Part shown: positions 27,260-38,017 of the stretch, in pieces
How positions within the stretch are numbered: the stretch's first letter is position 1
Layout: each line of letters opens with the position of its first letter
From: Oceanicola granulosus HTCC2516
Lineage (GTDB): Bacteria > Pseudomonadota > Alphaproteobacteria > Rhodobacterales > Rhodobacteraceae
Assembly: GCF_000153305.1 (NCBI RefSeq)
Contig: NZ_CH724107.1
Span: 74,871-138,870 of the forward strand
Reading direction: 5' to 3'
DNA: 64,000 nucleotides
Notes under the pieces: generated by a model
Told to the model about the DNA's origin: nothing
Databases searched by the model: none
The model's input: the letters and a program-made list of their open reading frames with translations, nothing else
Position numbers and translations under genes: made by a program

Positions 27260-29617
27260 ATGCGGGACAAGGTGGCAGATAGCGAGGCACGGGTGCAGGA
27301 GGTGCGTGTGTCGGGGCTCGCCGCCGAGGCGGAGATCGCCGTCGACCGCTGGGGCGTGCCGCACTTGCGGGCGCGGACGCAGGCTGACCTGTTCCTGCTG
27401 CAGGGCTTCAACGCGGCGCGCGACCGGCTCTGGCAGATCGACCTGTGGCGCAAGCGCGGGCTGGGGCTGCTGGCGGCCGATTTCGGGCCGGGCTACCTCG
27501 AGCAGGACCGCGCGGCGCGGCTGTTTCTCTACCGGGGCGACATGGCGGCGGAGTGGGCGGCCTATGCGCCCGACGCCGAGGCGATTTGCGCCGCGTTCGC
27601 CGCGGGGGTGAACGCCTACATCGACGCCGCCGAGGCCGGGGCGGTGCCGCTGCCGCCGGAGTTCGAGCTGATGGATACGCGGCCCGCGCGCTGGGCGGCG
27701 GAGGACGTGGTGCGGATCCGCTCGCACTGCCTGACCCGCAATGCGCTGAGCGAGGTGCTGCGCGCGCGCACGCTGGCCGGGGCGGGCGAGCTGGCCGACC
27801 GGATGCGCGCCGACCTCGAGCCGCCGGTGGCGCCCGGCTTCGATCCGGCCCTGCCGCCCGAGGACATCCCGCTCGCGGCCATCGAGGATTTCCGCCTCGC
27901 CATCGCGCCGGTCAGCTTCAGCCCCGAGCGGCTGGCGGCGACGCTCGAGGAGGCGCCGCTCTGGCGCGCGATCAGCCCGCTCGGCGACGTGGTGGCGGAG
28001 AGCGAGAGCCAGGGGTCGAACAACTGGGCCGTGGCGGGGACGCGCACCGGGAGCGGCCGGCCGCTCATGGCGAGCGACCCGCACCGCACCCACGCGCTGC
28101 CCTCGGTGCGCTACATGGTTCACCTGTCGGCGCCGGGGCTCGACGTGATCGGCGCCGGCGAGCCGTGCGTGCCGGGGATCGCGCTCGGTCATAACGGGCA
28201 CAGTGCCTTCTCGATCACCATCTTCGGGGCCGACCAGGAGGACGTGCTCGTCTGCCGCACCGACCCCGAGGCGCCGCTGCGCTACGCCTACGGCGAGGGG
28301 TGGCGCGAGATGGAGGTGGTGGAGGAGACGTTCGCGGTGCGCGGCCATCCGGCGCAGTCGCGACGGCTGGAATTCACCTGCCACGGTCCGGTGGTCCATC
28401 GCGATGCCGGGCGGGCCTTCACGATCCGCACGGTCTGGAGCGAGCCGGGGGCGGCGCCCTACATGGCGAGCCTGTCGGTGATGCGGGCGAAGAGCTGGGA
28501 CAGCTACCGCGAGGCGCTGCGGGGCTGGGGGACGCCGTCGATCAACCACCTCTACGCCGACGTCACCGGCGACATTGGCTGGCAGGCGGTCGGGATGACG
28601 CCGGTGCGCGCGGGGTGGAACGGGCTGCTGCCGGTGCCGGGCGACGGGCGCTACGAGTGGCGCGGGATGCTGTCGCTCGACGAGCTGCCGCACGCGCTGA
28701 ACCCCGAACGCGGCTTCCTCGCGACGGCCAACGAGATGAACCTCCCCGACGGTTGGGATCACGAGGCGCGGGCCATCGGCTACGAGTGGGTCGACCGCAG
28801 CCGGGCCGAGCGGCTCCACGACGTGCTCGGGCGGCAGGAGACGCACGGCGTCGCCGAGGCCTGCGCGCTGCAGATGGACGTCCATTCCGAGGCCGCCGCG
28901 CGGATGCAGCGGGCGCTGACCGGGATGACGCTGGAGGGCGACGACGCGAAGGTGGCCGCCGCGCACCTGGCGGCGTGGGACGCGCAGGCGCGCGCGGAGT
29001 CCTCGCCCGCGTTGCTGTTCGAGCTGTGGGTGACGCGCCACCTCAAGCCGGCGCTGTTCCGCGCCGTGGCGCGGGAGGGGGCGGCGATCGGCCTGCTGTG
29101 GCCCGGCGCGATCCAGTCGGTGCTCGACACCATCGAGCGGCCCGAGCACTGGCTCGGCAGCGCGGCCGAGCGCGACGCCATCGTCTCGAGCACGCTCGCC
29201 GCCGCGTGGGCCGACGCGGCCGAGCGGTTCGGCGCGGACCCGGCGGACTGGCGCTGGGGCGCGTTGCACCGGCTGCCGCTCGAGCATCCGCTGGCGCAGG
29301 TGGGCGCGGCGGCGGACTGGTCGCTGCCGGCGATGGAAATCGGCGGCTCGGGCTCGACGCCGAACTACGCCAACTACCGCGTCGGCGACTTCACCGCGAT
29401 CACCGGGCCGTCGGTGCGGCTGGTGGTGGACGTGGGCGACTGGGACAAATCCGTCTTCGTCAACCTGCCGGGGCAGTCCGGCGTGCCGGGCGACGCGCAT
29501 TACGCCGACCTCGCGCAGGATTGGCAGGCGGGCATCTACCACCCGCTGCTCTACAGCCGCGAGGCCGTCGACGCGGCGACCGAGACGCTGCTGCGGCTAG
29601 TGCCGGGCGGCGGCTGA
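27260..29617 (+). CDS. Penicillin-acylase-family Ntn hydrolase (S45)
   Basis: 785 residues. These amidases are made as one chain and cut themselves to expose an N-terminal Ser. The alpha-chain part has VDRWGVPHLRA and GFNAARDRLWQIDLWR. The nucleophile is Ser253 in QGSNNWAVAG (codon at 28016). The oxyanion part GHNGHSAFS and ATANEMN, the expected place of the catalytic Asn, follow. No signal peptide is visible, so it probably acts in the cytosol, unlike classical periplasmic penicillin G acylase. ATG 27260 is chosen over GTG 27239. Next to an Opp importer it could deacylate an imported N-acyl compound. Confidence 0.87.
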   Translation: MRDKVADSEARVQEVRVSGLAAEAEIAVDRWGVPHLRARTQADLFLLQGFNAARDRLWQIDLWRKRGLGLLAADFGPGYLEQDRAARLFLYRGDMAAEWAAYAPDAEAICAAFAAGVNAYIDAAEAGAVPLPPEFELMDTRPARWAAEDVVRIRSHCLTRNALSEVLRARTLAGAGELADRMRADLEPPVAPGFDPALPPEDIPLAAIEDFRLAIAPVSFSPERLAATLEEAPLWRAISPLGDVVAESESQGSNNWAVAGTRTGSGRPLMASDPHRTHALPSVRYMVHLSAPGLDVIGAGEPCVPGIALGHNGHSAFSITIFGADQEDVLVCRTDPEAPLRYAYGEGWREMEVVEETFAVRGHPAQSRRLEFTCHGPVVHRDAGRAFTIRTVWSEPGAAPYMASLSVMRAKSWDSYREALRGWGTPSINHLYADVTGDIGWQAVGMTPVRAGWNGLLPVPGDGRYEWRGMLSLDELPHALNPERGFLATANEMNLPDGWDHEARAIGYEWVDRSRAERLHDVLGRQETHGVAEACALQMDVHSEAAARMQRALTGMTLEGDDAKVAAAHLAAWDAQARAESSPALLFELWVTRHLKPALFRAVAREGAAIGLLWPGAIQSVLDTIERPEHWLGSAAERDAIVSSTLAAAWADAAERFGADPADWRWGALHRLPLEHPLAQVGAAADWSLPAMEIGGSGSTPNYANYRVGDFTAITGPSVRLVVDVGDWDKSVFVNLPGQSGVPGDAHYADLAQDWQAGIYHPLLYSREAVDAATETLLRLVPGGG

Positions 29618-29632
29618 GGCGGGGGCGTGGGG

Positions 29633-30403
29633 TCAGAGCGCCTTGGCGGCCGCGATGGCGTGGGGGGCGAAGCGGCGGCGGAAGTCGTCCTCGTCCCACT
29701 CGGCGAGCGAGCCGGCGATGTGGATCGCGCCGAGCGGCCGTCCGGCGAGGTCGGTGACGGCGGCGGACAGGACGATCTCGCCGATCAGGCTCTCCTCGAG
29801 CGCGCAGGCATAGCCGTCGGCGCGCGCCTCGCGCACCTTGTCCATGACGGCGTCGACGTCGGTGATGGTCTTCTGCGTCTGGGCCTGCCGGTCGCAGCGC
29901 TCGACGATGTCGCGCGCCTCCGCCTCGTCGAGCCGGGCGAGGCAGGCGCGGCCGCCCGACGAGCTGAAGGTCGGGATGCGGCGGCCGGCGAGGGTGGCGT
30001 AGAAGGTCTCGCGCTTGCTCTGCAGTCGCATGGCGTAGATGATCGTCGTCCCGTCGAAGAGGCTCAGGTCGACCCGCTCGCGCGCCGTCGCGCGCAGCTG
30101 CGACAGCACCGGCGCGGCGCGTTCGATGAGGGGATTGGTGCGCAGGTAATCGAACGAACGGTCGAGCAGCGCCTTGCCGGGCAGCAGGCCCGCGTCGTTG
30201 CCGGCTCGCTCGAGATAGCCGAGCGTCAGCAAGGTCTGCGCGACACGCTGGGCGGCGCTCTTGTCGATCCCGGCGGCCTCGGCGATCTCGCGCAGCGACA
30301 GCGGGTGCGGGTGGCGGCCGAAGGCCTCGAGCACGTGCAGCGCCCGCGCCACCGACTTCAGGAAAAGGCGGTTGTCGACGTCGTCGGCCTGGTCGTTGCG
30401 CAC
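29633..30403 (-). CDS. IclR-family transcriptional regulator
   Basis: 256 residues. The N-terminal winged helix (about 10-75: SVARALHVLEAFGRHPHPLS, REIAEAAGIDKSAAQRVAQTL) is followed by the IclR effector domain with SLFDGTTIIYAMR, FSSSGGRACLA and GEIVLSAAVTDLAGRPLGAIHIAG (landmarks). GTG 30403 is the best start, with AAGGAG seven bases upstream; the longer frame to 30529 runs through the promoter. It is divergent from the module B importer and has a perfect inverted repeat in front of it at 30487. It probably controls module B. Confidence 0.88.
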   Translation of the reverse strand: MRNDQADDVDNRLFLKSVARALHVLEAFGRHPHPLSLREIAEAAGIDKSAAQRVAQTLLTLGYLERAGNDAGLLPGKALLDRSFDYLRTNPLIERAAPVLSQLRATARERVDLSLFDGTTIIYAMRLQSKRETFYATLAGRRIPTFSSSGGRACLARLDEAEARDIVERCDRQAQTQKTITDVDAVMDKVREARADGYACALEESLIGEIVLSAAVTDLAGRPLGAIHIAGSLAEWDEDDFRRRFAPHAIAAAKAL

Positions 30404-30486
30404 CTGTCTCTCCTTGTTCCGGACCCCTGGGGCTCGGCGCGATTGACGCGCCCGCAGATTGTACCTAACGTATAAACGAAACGATC

Positions 30487-30503
30487 GTATCGCTAGTCGA
30501 TAC
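30487..30503. promoter_or_regulatory. IclR operator candidate in the divergent promoter
   Basis: GTATCG (30487-30492), spacer CTAGT, CGATAC (30498-30503): a perfect 6+6 inverted repeat in the 186-base gap between the IclR gene and the importer. A TATAAA-like stretch lies at about 30470. Both spacing and place fit binding by an IclR dimer. Confidence 0.6.
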
Positions 30504-30589
30504 CATAGAATGAAAACCGACGGAAGCATCTTGCCTCATTTCCCATCCCTCGCACCGATCCGCCGGCGCCTGCCCAGAGGAGCGGCGGC

Positions 30590-31570
30590 ATGACCCGGCT
30601 CGTGCTCTCGGTGCTGCTGCGCCTGGCGAAGGCGGTGGGCGTGGTGCTCGCCATCGTGCTGCTGAACTTCGTGCTGATCCGCCTCGCGCCCGGCGATCCG
30701 GCGAGCGTCATGGCGGGGCAGGCGGGTGCGGCGGACGAGCAGTTCATGGCGCAGCTGCGCGCCCAGTTCGGCCTCGACAAGCCGCTGCCGGCGCAGGCGT
30801 GGAGCTACGTGTCGGGCGTGCTGCAGGGCGATCTCGGCTTTTCCTACCGTCAAGGGATGCCGGTGAGCGAGCTGATCCTCGACCGACTCCCCGCGACGCT
30901 GCTGCTGACCGGCACCGCCTTCGCCATCGCGCTGATCGGCGGCGTGCTCATGGGCATGGTCGCCGGGCTCAATGCCGGGCGGGCGCTCGACTTCATCGTC
31001 TCGGTGGTGTCGCTGCTGTTCTACGCCACGCCGCTGTTCTGGGTGGGGCTGATGTCGATCCTGCTGTTCTCGGTCTATCTCGACTGGCTGCCGGCCTTCG
31101 GCATGACCCAGGTCGGGGCGCGCTTTACCGGCTGGGAGTACGTCGTCGACGTCGCCCGCCACCTTGTCCTGCCGGCGACGACGCTGGGGCTGTTCTACAT
31201 GGCCGTTTACGCGCGGATGACCCGGGCCTCGATCCTCGAGGTGCGCGACATGGACTATGTCCGCACCGCCCGCGCCATGGGCCTGCCGCGGCGGCGGATG
31301 GTGCGCAGCCACATCCTGCGCAACGCGCTGCTGCCGATCATCACCCTCGCCGGCATCCAGGCCGGCCAGCTCGTCGGCGGCGCGATCCTCACCGAGACGG
31401 TGTTCGGCTGGCCCGGCATCGGCCGGCTCGCCTTCGACGCGCTGCTGCAGCGCGACTACCAGGTGCTGCTCGGCGTCTTCTTCGTCACCTCGATCATGGT
31501 GGTCGTGTTCAACATGATCACCGACCTGCTCTACCGGCTGGTCGACCCGCGGATCGGGGCGGCGGCATGA
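30590..31570 (+). CDS. Opp/Dpp-type ABC permease (DppB-like), module B
   Basis: A 326-residue permease, first gene of the module B importer. It has the DppB N-terminus (VLLNFVLIRLAPGDPASVMAG), about six membrane helices, and the coupling loop MDYVRTARAMGLPRRR with HILRNALLPIITLAG. AGAGGAG precedes ATG 30590. Its stop overlaps the next start by 4 bases. Confidence 0.92.
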   Translation: MTRLVLSVLLRLAKAVGVVLAIVLLNFVLIRLAPGDPASVMAGQAGAADEQFMAQLRAQFGLDKPLPAQAWSYVSGVLQGDLGFSYRQGMPVSELILDRLPATLLLTGTAFAIALIGGVLMGMVAGLNAGRALDFIVSVVSLLFYATPLFWVGLMSILLFSVYLDWLPAFGMTQVGARFTGWEYVVDVARHLVLPATTLGLFYMAVYARMTRASILEVRDMDYVRTARAMGLPRRRMVRSHILRNALLPIITLAGIQAGQLVGGAILTETVFGWPGIGRLAFDALLQRDYQVLLGVFFVTSIMVVVFNMITDLLYRLVDPRIGAAA

Positions 31571-32405
31571 ACCCGACCCTGCGCCGCCTGTCGCGCGATC
31601 CCAAGGCGCTGATCGGCTTCACGATCCTGCTCGTCGCCACCCTGTCGGCGATCTTCGCGCCGATGCTGTTCCCGCGCGATCCCTGGGCGATGGCGACGCG
31701 CCCGTTCCTGCCGCCGTTCGAGGACCCCGAATTCTGGCTCGGCACCGACATGCTGGGCCGCGACATCTTCGCCGGGCTCGCCTACAGGGCGCGGATGTCG
31801 CTGATCGTCGGCCTCGCCTCGACGGTGGCGGCGGTCGTGATCGGCATCGTGATCGGCGCGCTGGCGGGCTATTTCGGCGGCTGGATCGACGACGTGCTGA
31901 TGCGCGTCACCGAGTTCTTCCAGACCATCCCGACCTTCGTCTTCGCGCTCCTGATGGTGGCGATCCTGTCGCCCTCGATGCTGTCGATCATCATCGCGAT
32001 CTGCATCGTCAGCTGGCCGCCGGTGGCGCGGCTGGTGCGCTCGGAGGTCGCCAGCCTGCGCAACCGCGACTTCGTGCGCGCCGCCACCGTGCTCGGCGAG
32101 AGCCACGGCCGCATCATCGTCGCCCAGATCCTGCCCAACACGCTCTCGCCGGTGATCGCGATGGCCTCGCTGATGGTCGCCTCGGCGATCCTGACGGAGG
32201 CGGCGATCAGCTTCCTCGGGCTCGGCGATCCCAACCGGATGAGCTGGGGCTACATGATCGGCGCCTCGCGCACGGTGATCCGCCAGGCCTGGTGGATGAG
32301 CTTCTTTCCCGGCCTCGTGATCCTTCTGGTGGTGCTGGCGCTGAACCTGCTCGGCGAGGCGCTCAACGACGCCTTCAACCCGCGGCTGGCGCGGCGGGGG
32401 CGGCG

Positions 32406-32409
<4 letters not shown>
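31567..32409 (+). CDS. Opp/Dpp-type ABC permease (DppC-like), module B
   Basis: A 280-residue permease with the DppC landmarks FWLGTDMLGRDIFAGL, GALAGYFGGWID, RNRDFVRAATVLGES and AISFLGLGDPNRMSWG. ATGA overlaps link it to the genes before (31567-31570) and after (32406-32409). It forms the channel with the gene at 30590. Confidence 0.92.
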
Positions 32410-34063
<1,654 letters not shown>

Positions 34064-34067
<4 letters not shown>

Positions 34068-35656
34068 CGAGACTGACCAGACGGAGCGTGCTCAAGGCCA
34101 CCGCCGCCGGCGTCCTCGCCGGCATCCTGCCGGCGGCCGTGCGCGCGCAGGGGGCCGACGGCGGCTCGATGAACATCATCGCCTTCCCCGAGCCGCCGAC
34201 GCTGTTCATCGGCCTCGACCAGAACGGCTCGACCCAGACCGTGGCGGGCAAGATCTACGAAAGCCTGCTGACCTTCGACTTCGACTTCAACCCGCAGCCC
34301 GGGCTGGCGACGAGCTGGGAGATGAGCGAGGACGGCCTCGTCTACACGTTCAACCTCGTCCAGAACGCCACCTGGCACGACGGCACGCCGTTCACCGCGC
34401 ACGACGTCGTCTTCACCTGCCGCGACTTCCTGATGGAGGTGCACCCGCGCGCCCGCGTCATCTTCGGCAATTGCGAGACCATCGAGGCGCTCGACGACCA
34501 CACCGTCCGCTTTACCCTCAAGCAGCCGTTCGGCCCGTTCCTGATGGGCTTCGAGATGTCGACCGCGCCGATGATCCCGGCGCACCTCTACGAGGGCACC
34601 GACTACCGCACGAACCCCAACAACGACACGCCCGTTGGCACCGGGCCATTCAAGCTCGCCGAGTGGAGCCGCGGCCAGTTCATCCGCCTCGAGCGCAACC
34701 CCGACTACCACGGCGAAGGCCAGCCGCATCTCGAGGAGCTGGTGTTCCCGATCCTGCCCGACGCCGGCGCCCGCGCGGTGGCGCTCGAGCAGGGCCAGGT
34801 GCAGCAGTCGCAGTTCTTCGACATCGAGCTGTTCGACGTGCCCCGCCTCGCCGAGCTGCCGCATCTCGACCTGATCTCGCGCGGCTACGAGTTCTACGCC
34901 CCCGTCGCGCGGATCGAGTTCAACAACCGCGTCGCGCCGTTCGACGACGTCCGCTTCCGCAAGGCCGTCAACTACGCGCTCGACCGCCAGCTGTTCGCGG
35001 ACGCGATCTTCTTCGGCCTCGGCGTCCCCGCCACCGGCCCGATCAGCAAGCGGACGCGCTTCTACAGCGACGACGTCACCACCTACGACTACAACCTCGA
35101 GCAGGCCGAGGCGCTGCTCGACGAGATGGGCCTGACGCCCGACGGCGACGGCGTGCGCACCACGGTCAGTTTCCTGCGCCTGCCCTGGGGCGAGACCTGG
35201 GCGCGGTTCGCCGAGATGGTGCAGCAGCAGCTCGGCCAGATCGGCATCCGCGTCGAGATCGAGCCCTCCGACCCGGCCTCCTGGACCCAGCGCTACGCCA
35301 ACTGGGACTTCCAGATGACCTCGAACTACCCCTACCAGTTCGGCGATCCGGCGCTCGGCGTGGCGCGGTTCTTCATCTCGTCCAACATCCGCCAGGGCGT
35401 CGCCTACTCCAACTGCACCGGCTATTCGAACCCGCAGGTCGACGCGCTGTTCGAGAAGAGCGCGCACGGCGTGACCGACGAGGAGCGGCAGGCGGCCTAT
35501 ACCGAGGTGCAGCAGATCCTCACCGACGAGGTGCCCATGGCGTGGCTGGTCGAGGTCGACTTCCCGACGCTGCTCGACACCCGCTACGAGGACGTCATCG
35601 TCTCGGCGATCGGCACCAACGAGACCTACCGCAAGGCGAAGCTCGCCGCGGAGTGA
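34064..35656 (+). CDS. Opp/Dpp-type substrate-binding protein with Tat signal, module B
   Basis: A 530-residue family-5 binding protein. The N-terminus TRRSVLKATAAGVLAG is a twin-arginine (RRxxLK) signal, so it is exported folded, unlike the Sec-type proteins of modules A and C. The body shows GKIYESLLTFDFDFNPQPGL, TWHDGTPFTAHDVVFT and PVGTGPFKLAEW (landmarks). AAGGAG at 34051 marks the start, overlapping the ATPase stop. In this operon the binding protein is last in the transporter set, and a hairpin follows it. Confidence 0.9.
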
Positions 35657-35664
35657 CCCTCGCC

Positions 35665-35685
35665 GCTCCCGGCCCGGCCGGGGGC
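35665..35685 (+). promoter_or_regulatory. Intercistronic stem-loop after the module B binding-protein gene
   Basis: GCTCCCGGC (35665-35673) and GCCGGGGGC (35677-35685) form a 9-bp stem with one T-G pair and a 3-base loop. There is no T-tract. It lies 8 bases after the stop and before the deacetylase gene. Confidence 0.55.
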
Positions 35686-35709
35686 GGCATCCTGCCACGG
35701 AGGTTCGCG

Positions 35710-36522
35710 ATGAACTGGCCCAATGGCGCCAAGAGCGCCGTCATGCTCACCTTTGACTTCGACGCCGAGACTCTGTGGCTGTCGCGCGATCCGGCCAACG
35801 CCACCAAGCCGGGGGTGCTGTCGCAGGGCATCTACGGCGCCCAGCGGGGCGTGCCCGAGATCCTGAAGGTGCTGAAGGACCACGACCTGCCGGCGACCTT
35901 CTACACGCCGGGCTGGACGGCGGAGAAGTACCCCGACCGGATCCACGCCATCCTCGAGGCTGGCCACGAGATCGGCCATCACGGCTACCTGCACGAGTGG
36001 ATCGACCCGTCGAAGCCCGACGAGGAGCGCGCCGCCTTCGAGAAGGGCCTCGCCGCGCTCGACAAGGTCGCCGGGATCACGCCCACGGGCTACCGCTCGC
36101 CGGCGGGCGAGACCTCGGCCAACCTGGTGGCGCTGATCGACGAGTTCGGGCTGCTCTACGACAGCTCGCTGATGACCGACATCACCCCCTACCGCCACCG
36201 GATGCCCGACGGCCGGCCCGGGCCGGTGGAGCTGCCCTGGCATTGGTCGTCGGACGACGCCCCCTACATGATCTTCGCGATCCAGGCGCCGCGGCCGATC
36301 CGCAGCAACGACGACATCTTCCAGATCTGGCGCGACGAGTTCGACGCGATCCACGAGATGGGCGGGCTGTTCAACCTGGTGATGCACCCCCAGTTCACCG
36401 GCCGGCCGTCGCGGCTGAAGCTGCTGCACCGGATCATCGAGCACATCACCGCCCACAGCGACGCCTGGATCGCCACCGGTCACGACGTCGCCACCGCCTG
36501 GGCGGCGGCCAACCCGGAATGA
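35710..36522 (+). CDS. Polysaccharide-deacetylase-family (CE4/NodB) amidohydrolase
   Basis: 270 residues with the NodB fold. Motif 1 is TFDFDAE (14-20), with the catalytic and metal Asp; motif 2 GHEIGHHGYLHE (85-96) gives the His ligands; motif 3 is GYRSPAGE. The TFDFDAE variant and compact size resemble the PuuE/HpPgdA group, whose members hydrolyse cyclic amides or small amides rather than chitin. No signal peptide: cytosolic. GGAGG at about 35698 marks the start. It overlaps the next gene by 4 bases. It may open or deacylate the compound brought in by the module B importer. Confidence 0.82.
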   Translation: MNWPNGAKSAVMLTFDFDAETLWLSRDPANATKPGVLSQGIYGAQRGVPEILKVLKDHDLPATFYTPGWTAEKYPDRIHAILEAGHEIGHHGYLHEWIDPSKPDEERAAFEKGLAALDKVAGITPTGYRSPAGETSANLVALIDEFGLLYDSSLMTDITPYRHRMPDGRPGPVELPWHWSSDDAPYMIFAIQAPRPIRSNDDIFQIWRDEFDAIHEMGGLFNLVMHPQFTGRPSRLKLLHRIIEHITAHSDAWIATGHDVATAWAAANPE

Positions 36523-37268
36523 GCGGCCTCGACGGGCGGCGCATCGCCATCACCGGCGCCGCCGGCGCGCTCGGCCGCGCCACCGCGCGGCGGCTGGCGG
36601 CGGCGGGAGCGGTACCGGTGTTGCTCGACCTCGACGGCGCGGCGGCCGGGGCGCTGGCGCGCGAGGTGGGCGGCGAGGGCCATGCGCTCGACGTCACCGA
36701 CAGCGCCGCCGTGGCGGAGCTGTTCGAGCGGATCGGGCCGGTCGGAGGCCTCGTCAACAGCGCCGGGATCGAGGGGCCGTCGGGCCCGCTCGAGAGCGTC
36801 GCGCCGGATGCGCTCGACCGGGTCATGGCGCTCAACGTGCGCGGCAGCCTCGCCTGCGCGCAGGCCGCGGTGCGCTCCATCCGCGCGGGCCGCGCGGGCG
36901 CCGCGACGGGCGGGGCGATCGTCAACATCGCCTCGACGGCCGGGCTGTTCGGCTCGGCGCAGCTCGGGGTCTACGCGATGTCGAAGGCGGCGGTGGTCTC
37001 GATGACGCGCTCGCTGGCGCTGTCGCTCGCCCCCGAGGGCATCCGGGTCAACGCCGTCTGCCCCGGCTCCATCGACAGCGAGATGTTCGAACGAACCACC
37101 GACGGCCCCGACGCCCAGGCGCGGCGGGCGCGGCTGATCGGGCTGCACCCGCTGGGGCGGCTCGGGCGGCCAGAGGAGGTCGCCGAGGCGGTGCTCTGGC
37201 TGCTGTCGGACGCGAGCGCCTTCACCACCGGCGTCGCGCTCCCGGTCGACGGCGGGCGGCTGGCATGA
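36519..37268 (+). CDS. Short-chain dehydrogenase/reductase (SDR), first of a pair
   Basis: 249 residues, classical SDR: cofactor loop TGAAGALG (12-19), VNSAG (NNAG motif with Asn to Ser at the second position), catalytic Ser in IASTAG, and YAMSK with the catalytic Tyr and Lys. The C-terminal GVALPVDGG is typical. The acidic residue after beta-2 (LLDLDG) suggests NAD preference. It overlaps the genes on both sides by 4 bases. Confidence 0.88.
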   Translation: MSGLDGRRIAITGAAGALGRATARRLAAAGAVPVLLDLDGAAAGALAREVGGEGHALDVTDSAAVAELFERIGPVGGLVNSAGIEGPSGPLESVAPDALDRVMALNVRGSLACAQAAVRSIRAGRAGAATGGAIVNIASTAGLFGSAQLGVYAMSKAAVVSMTRSLALSLAPEGIRVNAVCPGSIDSEMFERTTDGPDAQARRARLIGLHPLGRLGRPEEVAEAVLWLLSDASAFTTGVALPVDGGRLA

Positions 37269-38017
37269 GCCGCCCCGTCGCCATCGTCACCGGCGCGGCC
37301 GCCGGCATCGGGCAGGCCATCGCGGCGCGCCTGCTCGCCGACGGCTTCGCGGTGGTGGCCTGCGACCTGTCGGCGTTCGCCGACGCGGCGGAGGGGCGCG
37401 AGGATGTCGTCGCCGACATCGCCGATCCGGAAACCCCCGCGCGGCTGGTCGCGGCGGCGCAGCGCGCGGGCCGGCTCGCGGCGCTCGTCAACAATGCCGG
37501 CATCGGCGGCGCGAAGGCGGCGGCGGAGACCGACGACGCCAGCTGGAGCCGCATCCTCGACGTCAATCTAGGCGCGGGCTTCCGCCTCGCCCGCGCGGCG
37601 CTGCCGGAGATGATCGCCGGCGGCGGGGGGAGCCTCGTCAACGTCGCCTCCGTCTACGGCCAGCTCGGCTTCCGCACGACCGCCGCCTACGCCGCCTCGA
37701 AGGCCGGCATCGAGGGGCTGACCCGCCAGATGGCGGTGGATTACGGGCCCCGGGGCGTCCGGGCGAACGCGGTCGCGCCGGGGCTGATCGAGACCGCGCT
37801 GACCCGGCGGCTGCTCGAGGACCCGGCCTACCGGCTCCTGATGCTCGACGGCACGCCGCTGCCGGGGCCGGGGCGCCCCGAGGACGTGGCCGGGGCGGTG
37901 TCGTTCCTCTGCTCACCCGACGCCCGCTTCGTCAGCGGCGTCACCCTCAACGTCGACGGCGGCTGGGCCACCACCCGAAGCCGCTTTCCCCATGATCCGA
38001 CCGGAGAACCCACCTGA
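37265..38017 (+). CDS. Short-chain dehydrogenase/reductase (SDR), second of a pair
   Basis: 250 residues, classical SDR: TGAAAGIG (9-16), NNAG, catalytic Ser in NVASVYG, YAASK, and the end motif GVTLNVDGGW. CDLSAF after beta-2 suggests NAD. Only moderately similar to the SDR before it, so the two likely catalyse different steps. The stop shares a base with the start of the Old Yellow Enzyme gene at 38017. Confidence 0.88.
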   Translation: MSRPVAIVTGAAAGIGQAIAARLLADGFAVVACDLSAFADAAEGREDVVADIADPETPARLVAAAQRAGRLAALVNNAGIGGAKAAAETDDASWSRILDVNLGAGFRLARAALPEMIAGGGGSLVNVASVYGQLGFRTTAAYAASKAGIEGLTRQMAVDYGPRGVRANAVAPGLIETALTRRLLEDPAYRLLMLDGTPLPGPGRPEDVAGAVSFLCSPDARFVSGVTLNVDGGWATTRSRFPHDPTGEPT

